NCBI GenBank assembly: GCA_051453625.1
Contig: JBOZIK010000001.1
Location: forward strand, 232,127,175 to 232,154,329
Length of the DNA: 27,155 nucleotides
DNA from: Welwitschia mirabilis
Lineage: Eukaryota; Gnetophyta; Gnetopsida; Welwitschiales
Direction of reading: 5' to 3'
In this document: positions 1 to 8,993 of the stretch, in pieces
Layout of the letters: every line of letters begins with the position of its first letter
Position numbering within the stretch: the stretch's first letter is position 1
Position numbers and translations under genes: made by a program
The notes under the pieces: model-generated
Seen by the model: the letters and a program-made list of their open reading frames with translations, nothing else
Told to the model about the DNA's origin: nothing
The model's database searches: none

Positions 1-548
1 TTTTCTTACTCACCTATTAATGTCCTCAAGGATTTTTTTATCTAGAGGATTATGAGAGTTATCTCTCTAGGCTCTAGTTCTCTCATTATAAGCTTAAAGT
101 GAGAGAAGTACTTAAGATTAGAGGTCTATTGTGAGTTATTTCCATTAATTTCCATTTAGTTCTTATAAGATGAATCAAGATTATGCTTTTTGCAAATCCC
201 CAACATTCGCATAAATGGGTTAGAACTATGGATGAACTTCATCAATTTGTTGTTCAAGTTCATTCATATGATTACTAATGTGATCCTCATTATCTGTAAA
301 TGTATGAATGGTTGAGGGATTATCTAGTATTCATTACTACTTCTAACCTATCTTTTATAGATTAAAATTTGGGTATTCTGATAGTTAAAAATTTAAACTA
401 TTAAAATTACCTTTATAATTAACTAATTATAAGATCATATGTTGAATTAACAAGAATAAGAATTTCAATCTAATAATTAATTACCTAATTATGCTAGATT
501 ACTCATCATGTAATATTATAGATTTATATAATTTTTCTTATAATTCTT
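1..548. other. Unassigned A+T-rich sequence
   Basis: I see no coding potential, RNA gene or recognisable element here. All frames are broken by frequent stops. The stretch leads into the tandem array that begins near 549. It could belong to the upstream part of the same LTR retrotransposon, but no TG terminus or target duplication marks an edge. Confidence 0.5.
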
Positions 549-1196
549 CTTAGTAGTGTGGTATCCTATAGTTTATGGAATAATGTTGTCAATTATGTGG
601 AATTCTATAGCCTTTTCTAAGGTTCATCAAGGATTCTTTTCAGTAGTGTAGCATCCTATAGTTTTCTAGACTAATTGTATTAGTAATATTAGGCTTTTGT
701 AATGTTCATTGGTGGTCTTTCTCAGTAATGTGATATTTTGTAACTTTTTGAATTGATGATGTTAGTAGTGTAATGCCTTATAGCCTTATATACAATCCAT
801 TAATACCCCATCTTAGTAGTTTAGCAATTTATATCTTTCTAAACTAATTATATAAGATGTGTGGTGTTCTATCATCTTTTATGAGATTTATAGCTACTCT
901 CTTTTAGTAGAGTAGTGTCTTATATATTTCTAGACTAATGATATCAGTAGTATAATATCCCATACACTTTTCTAGGATTCATTAATGATCCATGTCATTA
1001 GTGTAGTTCTTTATATATTTCTAGATTGATGATGTTAGCAGTGTAATGCTTTAAAGTTTTTTTCAAGGTTTTGTGATGTTCTATTTTAGTTGTATGATAT
1101 TATATACTCTTTTAGAGTAAAGATATGAGCACTATAACATCCTTTTCTATGATCAGTTAATGCTTTGCTTTAATAGTGTTATGCCCTATACACTTT
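549..1196. repeat. Degenerate tandem array, about 90 bp unit, about 7.3 copies
   Basis: A recurring block opens with a variant of TTAGTAGTGTAATGTCCTAT. Unit starts lie near 549, 641, 723, 813, 904, 996, 1086 and 1171, giving spacings of 82 to 92 bp with 90 the commonest. Each unit appears to be two related halves of about 45 bp. The first half often continues into TTTCTAGACTAATGATGT; the second starts again with TTAGTAGTGTAATG and ends with a GGTTCATTAATGATCC-like stretch. The copies differ from one another in many places, so the array is old. Its function is unknown; tandem blocks of this size are common in U3 regions of large plant LTRs, which would fit the LTR-like sequence downstream. Confidence 0.75.
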
Positions 1197-1672
1197 GTTT
1201 ACATTCAAAAATTAACATTTTAAGTAAGTATATTGATCAGTTTAGCTTAGATGAAGATATTAAAATAGTTACTTTATCATAAAATTATGTGTTTTGCCCT
1301 TTTTAGCATGACATACGAAATTTTAAATTTTTTCATAACAATTTCAAGTTAAGTTTTACCTTCTAAAAGACATGCTATAAAATGAAGAAATTTCATTAGA
1401 AATATCAGCACCACTGTCTAGGTCACTGGTATTGCTGGTCTTTTAAAGAAAAGTAGGTACAAAGCTATGTTCTGACATCTTTATGAGAAATTAATTACAT
1501 TACACTTATGAGATTACTCATATATTAAATTAGAAATAATCATTAACTTCAATGGCACGAAGTGAAGATGCAAAGTAATGCATGATAGTGACATTTGGTA
1601 GTGACAAGTATGATAACATGGAGGACAAGTGGTAATAACATTCAATGGTAACCAAACCATCATTCAAAGGCC
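1197..1672. other. Unassigned A+T-rich sequence between array and gap
   Basis: No open frame, RNA or named repeat is visible. It lies between the tandem array and the first N-run. By position it could be U3 sequence of the Athila-like LTR to its right, but nothing in it proves that. Confidence 0.4.
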
Positions 1673-1713
1673 NNNNNNNNNNNNNNNNNNNNNNNNNNNN
1701 NNNNNNNNNNNNN
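1673..1713. other. Assembly gap (41 N)
   Basis: A run of 41 undetermined bases. Any apparent reading frame crossing it is meaningless. Confidence 0.99.
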
Positions 1714-1825
1714 TAAAGCTCCATGACAAAATTTCTAACCTCTCCTAACGTAACTACCTAAAACTACAACCCTCTAATTACAAACATCACTCACCACCAC
1801 AAGTCAAAGATTCCTAAACCTTCCC

Positions 1826-1842
1826 TCATCTATAAAAGGGCC
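1826..1842 (+). promoter_or_regulatory. TATA-box-like promoter element of the LTR
   Basis: The sequence CATCTATAAAAGGGCC contains a strong plant TATA box about 1 kb ahead of the primer binding site, where transcription of the retroelement would start. A similar CATCTATAAAAACCC occurs at 5801-5815, at the head of the duplicated 115 bp segment. Activity is inferred from sequence only. Confidence 0.5.
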
Positions 1843-2065
1843 TTTATCCCTTACTATAAAGGATATTTGATTAGTAAAATGTAACATAAACTTGGAGCAT
1901 TAGGTTAATATGGCCTTCTAAAAACCTTCCTTAGAAGCGAACCTGTTCTAAGGCTAGTTTGAGAAGTTTGTTTTAGCTTCATTTTCATCATTTAATGTAA
2001 TGTATTTCTTAATTTAATACAAGAATAAGTTTTTCGTTCTTTCATTTCTAGTGCAGATTAACATA

Positions 2066-2248
2066 NNNNNNNNNNNNNNNNNNNNNNNNNNNNNNNNNNN
2101 NNNNNNNNNNNNNNNNNNNNNNNNNNNNNNNNNNNNNNNNNNNNNNNNNNNNNNNNNNNNNNNNNNNNNNNNNNNNNNNNNNNNNNNNNNNNNNNNNNNN
2201 NNNNNNNNNNNNNNNNNNNNNNNNNNNNNNNNNNNNNNNNNNNNNNNN
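2066..2248. other. Assembly gap (183 N)
   Basis: A run of 183 undetermined bases inside the presumed LTR. The non-round length suggests an estimated gap size. Confidence 0.99.
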
Positions 2249-2622
2249 AGATCTTAAGTATAATTGTCCTTGCTTTATATATTCATAAAGGGCTATGAAG
2301 GACTAGAGTGACTATTGAATTCACAAATACTCATGTGGTGAATAGATTATATCACCTCGCTAGGGCTGTCATTATTTGATACTTTAAGCTTATGTTTCAG
2401 GAATTATATTATATCATGAAAGTGAAGGTACGTTGTTGGACAAGCCAAATTAGACCTTTGGAGCTCGTTCATTTCCCTATGTTACCAATTAAAGTTTAAG
2501 AAAAATTATTAACTCTTGACTTTCCATTTTAATTTTATTACAAAATTAAAATGATTATATTAATTTTATTATGTTTACATCAAATATCCCTATGAAAAAA
2601 TAATACCAAGTCCTTACATAGC

Positions 2623-2685
2623 TTTTATCAATGTTTGCATCTACTACAATGAATAACATAATTCGACTACGAATAGATTTTGGCA
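2623..2685 (+). repeat. 63 bp direct repeat, left copy, ends at gap
   Basis: This segment, from TTTTATCAATGTTTGCAT to TAGATTTTGGCA, recurs at 2786-2848 with about half a dozen differences. It ends exactly at the 100 N gap and carries the first bases of the primer binding site (TTTTGGCA). It retains two CpGs (ATTCGACTACGA) that the right copy has lost. Confidence 0.85.
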
Positions 2686-2785
2686 NNNNNNNNNNNNNNN
2701 NNNNNNNNNNNNNNNNNNNNNNNNNNNNNNNNNNNNNNNNNNNNNNNNNNNNNNNNNNNNNNNNNNNNNNNNNNNNNNNNNNNNN
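2686..2785. other. Assembly gap (100 N, size unknown by convention)
   Basis: Exactly 100 N, the usual placeholder for a gap of unknown length. Both sides carry the same 63 bp segment. Confidence 0.99.
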
Positions 2786-2848
2786 TTTTATCAATGTTTG
2801 CATATACTATAATGAATAACATAATTAAACTATGAATAGATTTTGGCA
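2786..2848 (+). repeat. 63 bp direct repeat, right copy
   Basis: Second copy of the segment at 2623-2685. This one continues into a full primer binding site. Either the scaffold joins two copies or alleles of the same LTR end, or two related LTR ends lie close together. Confidence 0.85.
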
Positions 2849-2861
2849 CCATTGCTAGGGA
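2844..2861 (+). promoter_or_regulatory. Degraded tRNA-Asp primer binding site of an Athila/Tat element
   Basis: The 18 bases TGGCACCATTGCTAGGGA match the Athila-type primer binding site TGGCGCCGTTGCCGGGGA, which pairs with the 3' end of plant tRNA-Asp. The four mismatches are all C-to-T or G-to-A changes, and all fall in what would have been CpG dinucleotides. This marks the LTR/internal junction of a plus-strand element. Confidence 0.8.
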
Positions 2862-4850
2862 TATTGGCATGGTAGCTTTTTAAAAAAGCATCATTTTTAA
2901 TTATTATAATTTTTAGTTTATTTTTTAGTTTTTTAGTGATTCTTATTCGTTCCTTTTTAGTGACACATGAACTAGTATTTTTCTTTTTCCTTTGAGTGTT
3001 TGTTTCATTTTTTTAATCCTTCTAGTGGTGGGTACTAGTTCATTTCTAGTGATAACTAAACTAGTCTAGTTTATAGTTTTTTTTTTTTTTTTTTTAATTC
3101 TAGTCTAAAACATATTTCCATATTTGATATTTTGTGTTATAGATATAATGATTTTTCTATATGTCACAACCAAAACAAGGATCACAAAAGTTGAAAAAGC
3201 TAAACTAGAACTTAATTTTTGTGTGTTTGCTATTTTTTTTCTATAAAGTTTATTTTACTAACTAGTTTTGTTTCTGTTATATTTTTGCATCTTTTGATAA
3301 AAGTTCTAAAATCAAAAAGATTTAGGATTTATTTTTTAAGGTTTTATTTTAAGTTTTCTATTATTCCTATTTTATATTAAAGTTTTTTAACTCAATAATA
3401 CCAAATGTTTTATGTGAATTTCATGAACCTTTGATTTTTTCCCCAAGCTATAATTACCAAACCAATAAGTGCCACTACCTTTTCTAACCAACATTACTGG
3501 TATTTTTGTATAAAAACCTCTTAGATTTGAACTAAAAATTTTGTGAACTATTAAGAAACTATATATCATTTAGGACTCCTCTGAAGCTTATATGCATTAG
3601 ATCAACCATGAATTATAATGCCTAATTAGTATGATTTCCAATAAATATATGAACCCTAACACCAAAAACAACAAAAAGTAGATAATTCTATTTACAAATC
3701 ATCCTCCTGATGATCCCTAAGGAGAACAAGCATTTACCTCTCAATAATAGGCCCAAATTACCAATTTGGTTTTCCATCTCCTTTTCAATAATAATATACC
3801 CTAGTTACATCAAGAATTATTAGATGATTTGCATGACTATTACCTTAATCAACAAGCAACCCAACACATTAGCCAAAACACATCAGAAAATCAAACCAAA
3901 AATAAACCTCCTAAGTGAACCCGTCATGACTACCCACAACTTTAATGCTTACAAAACCCCTAATGCATAGTTCAATCATTGATAACACATAGATTATGAT
4001 TTAATTTGTCCATCACATAGTTACTTTATCATTTTTTTTATGGCTTAGAAATTAAAGACTCTTATCTACACCTCAAGTAATTTGAGTCTATGTTATATAT
4101 CTTGCCTGAGTGCCTCAACATTTATGACACCATTAGACTCACCATTTTTCTAGTATTTTTAAAGGAAAAGTTAAATCTTAGCTCTACACCCTTAAACCCC
4201 TATCAATTATAACATGGTTTGATTTCGATAAAGCATCTATTTCAAAAAATTTTATATACCAGAAAACCAATGCTTTAAGATGAGAAGTTATAAACTATCA
4301 ATGAAAATATTATAAAATGTTTCCACAAGCCTTACAAATGCTTAAGGATGTGCTTCAAAAATTCCTTCAACATGGATTTAACCCAGGTAAAGATATTAAT
4401 TTCTTTTATGATTAATCATTAACTAATAATAGGTAATTAGTTAAGATGACAAGTAGAGGTAGTTTCTAAGTCTTCCACTAGATGATGTTTGGTATTACCT
4501 TGAAACAGTAGGAAAAATCTTTAGAAATTAAGAAAAACTAATTAAACCACCTAGGTCTTAGCCATCTACTAGATCCATTAGAGTTTTTAGAGTTCTAGAC
4601 AATTTTAACATCAACAACTGAATAAATGAACTATTGAAAAGAGCATAATACCTTTTCATCTCTTCTAAAAATATCAGCCTCCATAAAATCAAAGGTCTTT
4701 CTAGCCCATTTTCTAATCACTTCATTATGTGCATTAGACATCCACCCTTACCATTCATCCATGAGTTCCTAAGACTTAATGATTTTGGTTGACAACCCCT
4801 AATGAATAAACTATTAATAAGTGATCACTTTGTCATCACAAGTTAGGTAG
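2862..4850 (+). mobile_element. Internal region of the Athila/Tat-like gypsy element (decayed)
   Basis: The leader after the primer binding site is long and T-rich, with a 19 T run at 3077-3095, as is usual for Athila leaders. Gag-like sequence follows from about 3600. No protease, reverse transcriptase or integrase motif of this element is recognisable before the sequence becomes featureless near 4850. The element is therefore truncated, or its pol has been lost or lies in missing sequence. Confidence 0.65.
3600..4430 (+). pseudogene. gag: Decayed gag of an Athila/Tat-like Ty3/gypsy element
   Basis: Conceptual translation of three shifting frames recovers the retrotransposon Gag core. Around 4030-4150 there is a DSYLHLK-FE segment resembling the family's DPYxHLxEFE. 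At 4157-4190, FKGKVKS aligns with SLKDKAKxWL. Near 4200-4260 there is SIITWFDFDKA, like SITTWxQLxxxF. Further on come NALR-EVINYQ and LQKFLQHGF, matching the KLRxEI and LLRRCPHHG blocks. Gag would form the virus-like particle that packages the element's RNA. In-frame stops and frameshifts are frequent, so no protein is made. The primer binding site 0.75 kb upstream agrees with the Athila/Tat assignment. The N-terminal boundary is approximate. Confidence 0.65.
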
Positions 4851-5036
4851 AATTTAAGTTTACTTATATTTTTCAAGAAAACATTTTACTTATTTTTTAG
4901 TTATCTTGTTAACTTTTATTTCACTTAAGATCTCAAAATTTGGATAATATGATTGAAAAAGGTATAAGCTAAGTTTAAATAATGTTCTTTTTTTTCCAAT
5001 CATTTTATGGGGACCAATATTTTTTCAATTTGGGTA

Positions 5037-5053
5037 ATGAGTCAATGACTCAT
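5037..5053. repeat. 17 bp palindrome containing two TGAGTCA sites
   Basis: ATGAGTCAATGACTCAT has two perfect 8-base inverted arms around a single central base. Each arm contains TGAGTCA, the GCN4/AP-1-type bZIP binding core used by plant bZIP factors. It could be a leftover enhancer from an LTR or simply chance in A+T-rich DNA. Confidence 0.6.
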
Positions 5054-5157
5054 TCTATGTGCATGGAAATATTTAATATGAGAATTAAAAATCAAAAGAA
5101 AATAAATCTATCTCTTTTTCAAAAAGCACTTATATTTTGATCAATTAAATTAGGTTT

Positions 5158-5275
5158 ATTTAATTGCATTGACGCTATAAAAACTTGATGGTAATGCAAA
5201 TCTAATAATTTATTCATGACTTAATCAACTACATTAGGGCTATAGAAACTTGTTGTAATGCAATACTAATTTTTT
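5158..5275. repeat. Imperfect tandem duplication, about 60 bp unit
   Basis: Two consecutive segments share the pattern GCATTGACGCTATAAAAACT / ACATTAGGGCTATAGAAACT, followed by TTG.TG.TAATGCAA. The first unit is about 5158-5219 and the second about 5220-5275. No function is apparent. Confidence 0.55.
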
Positions 5276-5806
5276 AAAGAGAAAACATTCTTAATTTTAT
5301 TGAAAGAAAATGTTATAATACTAAATGCTCAATTTGATCTAAATTATTGAAATGATGAATATTTTGTATTATGGATAAGGTAAAAATTAGAAAGAAAAGG
5401 TGAGATTTGGAGATACTTTAATGTTTACTTACTTTAACTTGTGTACTTAAAAATTTTCTTAATAATTTTTGGATTTTTATAAGTTTACTTACAGGATATC
5501 TTATTTGTTTGGTATTATGATCTGTTTAATAAAAATAAAATTCATAAAACTTTCAATAAAAGTGGCATTAATTAAGTATTCTATCTTTTGGATTTATGGT
5601 TACTGTGTTATCTATTAGATTTTGTGTTTTCCTTTTCTAAATTGCATTTTTAACCATAACATTCTATGAAAGAAAATACATCAAAAACACAATTGTATTT
5701 CCTTTGAAAAAGACCTATCAATGCATGCCCTAATCCTTGATATAACAAATTCAAACTATTGATAAATCTAAACAATCTAATAGTTTAAGTTTTCTTTCTC
5801 ATCTAT

Positions 5807-5921
5807 AAAAACCCTTGCCTTTTTTTTCCTTCCTTCACTCCCATAAGTCTATTGTGTAATCCTTATCATGCTCAACCTGCTCACTACCATACAACCACTC
5901 TTTCTATTTTTAGCCAATGCC
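5807..5921 (+). repeat. 115 bp direct repeat, left copy, ends at gap
   Basis: The segment from AAAAACCCTTGCC to TTAGCCAATGCC is repeated at 7174-7288 with a single difference (CATAAG versus CACAAG). It starts within a TATA-like CTATAAAA, so it resembles the transcription-start part of an LTR or promoter. Both copies end at the identical base and are followed by exactly 100 N. Confidence 0.9.
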
Positions 5922-6021
5922 NNNNNNNNNNNNNNNNNNNNNNNNNNNNNNNNNNNNNNNNNNNNNNNNNNNNNNNNNNNNNNNNNNNNNNNNNNNNNNN
6001 NNNNNNNNNNNNNNNNNNNNN
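5922..6021. other. Assembly gap (100 N)
   Basis: Placeholder gap of exactly 100 N. It separates the left 115 bp repeat from the gypsy fragment. Confidence 0.99.
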
Positions 6022-7170
6022 TATATCCCTATAGGAAACCTACCTTCTTTAGGTATGTAATAATTGAGTTATCTTCTTAAAATTACACAAATATCCTGTG
6101 CTAGTCTATTGCATCCTTAACCTTAGAATTAGATGTCTCTAAGGTTTAATGCATATCTTTGTGTAATTGTATAATCCTCTTAGCATGCAATGGTTAAAGG
6201 ATTTTCCATATATCATGTGATATATTTAACATTCTTGGTTAATAGCCGTAAGCTATGTTGAATGGTAATTTTCCTATGCCTTAGCTCATATAGAAGTTGT
6301 AGCAAAAGTTTATGTGATAAGTAATCCTTCCATTGATTACCTTAATAAACTTCCTATGTTATAATACGCCACCTTTGTTTGTCCATGTGTCTATGGATTA
6401 TATGCTAAAGAGTACTAGGAATTTGATCCCCTCATTTTTGTAAAACTTTTTAGAAATGTAAAACAAACTTAACATCCTAATCTAATACTATGATCATTAG
6501 TGAAACATTAAAATCCATTACCTCCTTAAAAAATAGCATAGTAATATGTAAATCATGTCTTATCTTAGTACAAGGGACAAAGTGTGCACATTACTAAATC
6601 TATCCACTACGAGCATGATGGAGTTATGTCCTTTCTTTACATAATGTAGTTCCAATATGAAATGCAGATTTAAATACTAGCATGACTTTTCTAGAACTAA
6701 TGATGACATGTATAATCCTACATTTATTAAACCTCCTTTTACATGCTAACATGTTGCAAAATCACACATCATTCACCATACATCTTTGTACATGTTCTAC
6801 CAATAACTTTTCCAATGTTCATAAGTTTTATCTATCCTATAGTATTTAGTCATATCTTCATAATGATTCTCTTGTATGACATTCCTCCTTATAGATCCTC
6901 TTAGAATACATAACTTTTCATTCTTATAAAGTAGGTTATCCTATATATGTAAGTCCTTGCAATTGAAACCCTTCAATGGACTCTTAATTTTCTTCTAAAT
7001 ATATTTAAACTCTAGTTCATAAGAGTACAAATTTAAAATGTGTGATGCAAAAACATCAAATTTTCTTGTTCCTATCATACATGCAACATGAATTAAGAAA
7101 TATATAATCTTTTTAGACATTGCACTCTTCCTCTTGATAATAACATTAAACTCTTGTAATTTCTGTATCC
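6022..7170 (-). pseudogene. pol: Ty3/gypsy pol fragment: RNase H end, zinc finger and integrase (dead)
   Basis: This 1.15 kb block aligns without large indels to 19570-20717, inside the complete gypsy element, at about 94% identity by eye. Read on the minus strand it runs from the end of RNase H (near 7170), through the spacer and a decayed C..C zinc-binding segment (about 6740-6800), into the integrase core. Near 6575-6620 there is a MLxVDRFSN-like motif corresponding to the family's VVVDRFSKMAHF. The HPxTDGQTEVV-like region and an AYGY segment follow towards 6240. Integrase would insert the cDNA into the host genome, but several in-frame stops kill it. At least one stop (TAA in an AYGYxPR motif near 6240) is shared with the other copy. 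There is no LTR beside it: the left end is a gap, and the right end joins abruptly to the 115 bp repeat. Confidence 0.85.
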
Positions 7171-7173
7171 TTA

Positions 7174-7288
7174 AAAAACCCTTGCCTTTTTTTTCCTTCC
7201 TTCACTCCCACAAGTCTATTGTGTAATCCTTATCATGCTCAACCTGCTCACTACCATACAACCACTCTTTCTATTTTTAGCCAATGCC
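7174..7288 (+). repeat. 115 bp direct repeat, right copy, ends at gap
   Basis: Near-identical copy of 5807-5921. Homology to the gypsy element stops at 7170, and the repeat begins 3 bases later. Its right end coincides with the next 100 N gap at the same internal base as the left copy. Confidence 0.9.
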
Positions 7289-7388
7289 NNNNNNNNNNNN
7301 NNNNNNNNNNNNNNNNNNNNNNNNNNNNNNNNNNNNNNNNNNNNNNNNNNNNNNNNNNNNNNNNNNNNNNNNNNNNNNNNNNNNNNNN
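7289..7388. other. Assembly gap (100 N)
   Basis: Placeholder gap of exactly 100 N following the right 115 bp repeat. Confidence 0.99.
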
Positions 7389-7409
7389 ATCTTAATTATA
7401 ATTAACAGG

Positions 7410-7472
7410 ATTGAATTTGAACGTGAACTATTGCATAAATGCACACCGCAACAAAGACCTTGTGTACATTGA
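7410..7472 (+). other. Possible small exon or gene remnant
   Basis: A stop-free frame from the gap side reads through IEFERELLHKCTPQQRPCVH and stops at 7470-7472. It is preceded by a good acceptor context (ATAATTAACAG at 7399-7409) and followed by GAAG/GTATTA, which resembles a donor. The composition is richer than its surroundings, and it retains two CpGs (ACGTG and ACCGC) in a region where CpG is rare. I do not recognise the peptide. It could be a terminal exon of a host gene, a captured fragment or coincidence. The gap just upstream hides any further evidence. Confidence 0.2.
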
Positions 7473-7749
7473 AGGTATTATGTTAGATATGATATTTAGT
7501 TTTGATTTCTGTTAATAATATTCCATGATTTATTGGAACCATTGTATACCTTATAATATATTCCTTTTATGAAAAAACATAAAGGTCTTAGATGCTTTTT
7601 CTTTTTTTTTTTATAAAGATTTATTTTTGAAACTTTATATGGCTTAAAGTTTCATGAAAACTATACCTACTCTAAGGTGTAGTTCTTTATAATATTATAT
7701 AAAGTCCCATACTTTCTTTTCTATCTAAGAAAGGTTTCAAAAAAGAATA

Positions 7750-7880
7750 GTGTCCTAGGTATGTGGTTAAGTCTTTGATTTATGAGTTGGTAGGTTATAT
7801 GTTTGAGTCCCCTAGCTCTATTTTTGGTAATTCATTATATTGAGGATTTTAAAGAGTTATAAACTCTCCTTTTTTTTTTG
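7750..7880 (+). mobile_element. Probable tRNA-derived SINE
   Basis: An A-box-like TAGGTATGTGG lies at 7756-7766, and a B-box-like GTTTGAGTC at 7801-7809 (consensus GWTCRANNC with one C-to-T change). They are 34 nt apart, right for an internal RNA polymerase III promoter. About 60 nt later the sequence ends in a T-rich run (7868-7879), as many plant SINEs do. The two boxes do not fold into a convincing intact tRNA, so this is a SINE or old tRNA pseudogene rather than a tRNA gene. Target duplications were not found. Confidence 0.4.
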
Positions 7881-8645
7881 ATCATCCCAATACCTTAGGA
7901 AATTAAAATGTGATGTCACATTGTGTAAGAGAGTATTAAATCCTTAACCCTTTAAAAAACATTTTAATAAAAGAGAAGTATCAAATAAATTACAACAAAT
8001 ACATCTATAAGTTAAGCTTATGTAATACTTAAAATGTGACGAGATATAATATTAATGAAATCTAAGTTTAAGCAAAGGATTTCAAGCATGACGTGCAAAA
8101 TGCTTTAAAATTATAGACTCAAATCCTTATACTGACTTTGAAAAATCTGAATAGTTTGACCCTCAAATCTAATGGGCCTGGTGTCCATTCATGTAGGTTA
8201 GTATCTATGTTTATGTATTGATCTTTTCTTTATGAAATATCTGTGAGCCATAACTTCATTAAAAACATTTAAAGTCATGTTTGGCATTTTTGTTCTTTTG
8301 CTGAATTCTAAAAAATCCTTCAATTCCCTAATTAATGAAAACTATTGGAGGCCTCACTTAATTAGCGTTTTCTTGAAATCATGGTTCAGCTACTGTCTCT
8401 GTGGCAAACCCTTATCCCTTTGTTGGATCTTTCTACCTTAAGAAACATCCTATTTCCTTGGCATCCTATGTTGAATCTCATTTAAATACATACCCGTTAA
8501 TTTGCTCCATCACCTCTATTAGAGCAAAAACGTTGTTCATTGTTTCCTATAACATTTACCAATAAGCATTTCCTACAATGCCAGCAACACTCATACAACG
8601 AATCATCACCTTCTAATACCAAACCTTTATTGTTTTGTATCCTAA
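7881..8645. other. Unassigned sequence, less A+T-rich near its right end
   Basis: No gene is recognised. The part from about 8160 to 8645 is visibly less A+T-rich and keeps several CpGs (for example TAGCGTT, ACCCGTT, AAACGTT, CAACGAA). It may represent the pre-insertion target of the LTR element at 8646-10305, continuing at 10306. No reading frame could be followed convincingly on either strand. Confidence 0.4.
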
Positions 8646-8965
8646 TAATGTGACTCCATAGTTTTATTTTTATATTTTTATATTTAACATATATTGTTCT
8701 TTATTTGCTTTTCTTTTAGTTCTACACTGCTTAGGGTTTTCTATTCAAAAGACTTATGTCCTATAAATAAGTGGCTTATGTACTATTTTAAAATCATTAA
8801 ATAAAGAGTCAGATTTTTGTATTTGGAGTTTAATCACCCTCAAAGTAATTATTGAAGGCTAATCACCCTCGAAGTGATTAAATGGATGCATGACCCCCTC
8901 AAATTGATCACCCTACTTTCAATTCCTAGGTTACATTTTACATTATTACAACTAGGTTCATAACA
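8646..8965 (+). repeat. 5' LTR of the short LTR element
   Basis: It pairs with 9985-10305. It starts TAATGTGACTCCATAG (the right copy has TGATGTAACCCCATAG) and ends TAACA. It contains the TATA box CCTATAAATAAG at about 8760 and an AATAAAG poly(A) signal at 8800-8806. Near its 3' end lie three tandem units of about 30 bp. Confidence 0.85.
8825..8912 (+). repeat. Three tandem units of about 30 bp in the 5' LTR
   Basis: Units at 8825-8853, 8854-8883 and 8884-8912 share the pattern GAAGGCTAATCACCCTCRAA followed by GTGATTA. The same three units occur in the right LTR at 10164-10192, 10193-10223 and 10224-10252, so the triplication predates the insertion. Confidence 0.8.
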
Positions 8966-8967
8966 TT

Positions 8968-8979
8968 TGATCTCAAAAC
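8968..8979 (+). promoter_or_regulatory. Degraded initiator-Met tRNA primer binding site
   Basis: TGATCTCAAAAC lies 2 bases after the 5' LTR and corresponds to the canonical TGGTATCAGAGC. Three of the four mismatches are G-to-A. It is where minus-strand cDNA synthesis would have been primed. Confidence 0.6.
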
Positions 8980-8993
8980 CTTGCTCTAAATTC

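Larger units (their letters stand above)
1714..2843 (+). mobile_element. Probable 5' LTR (right part) of an Athila/Tat-like Ty3/gypsy element
   Basis: This stretch lies immediately upstream of a recognisable Athila-type primer binding site at 2844-2861, so by position it should be the R and U5 part of the 5' LTR. It contains a TATA-box-like CTATAAAAGG at 1830-1839, then about 1 kb of non-coding DNA interrupted by two N-runs. The left edge of the LTR cannot be set, and the tandem array at 549-1196 may be part of its U3. No matching 3' LTR was found in the window, so the element is either truncated or continues through the gaps. Confidence 0.5.
4431..5800. other. Unassigned A+T-rich stretch with two small structured sequences
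   Basis: No domain could be recognised on either strand. It may contain the end of the Athila-like gag and the start of another LTR, since a TATA-like sequence lies at its right end. Two local structures are listed separately: a 17 bp palindrome at 5037-5053 and an imperfect duplication at 5158-5275. Confidence 0.4.

Noticed and set aside
549-1196. CRISPR-like array
   Set aside because: Units are contiguous, diverged and without unique spacers, and the setting is plant nuclear repeat DNA. It is an ordinary tandem repeat.
2051-2257. Apparent reading frames crossing N-runs (also near 1530-1724, 2555-2870, 5852-6080, 7284-7388)
   Set aside because: They are open only because N codons cannot be stops.
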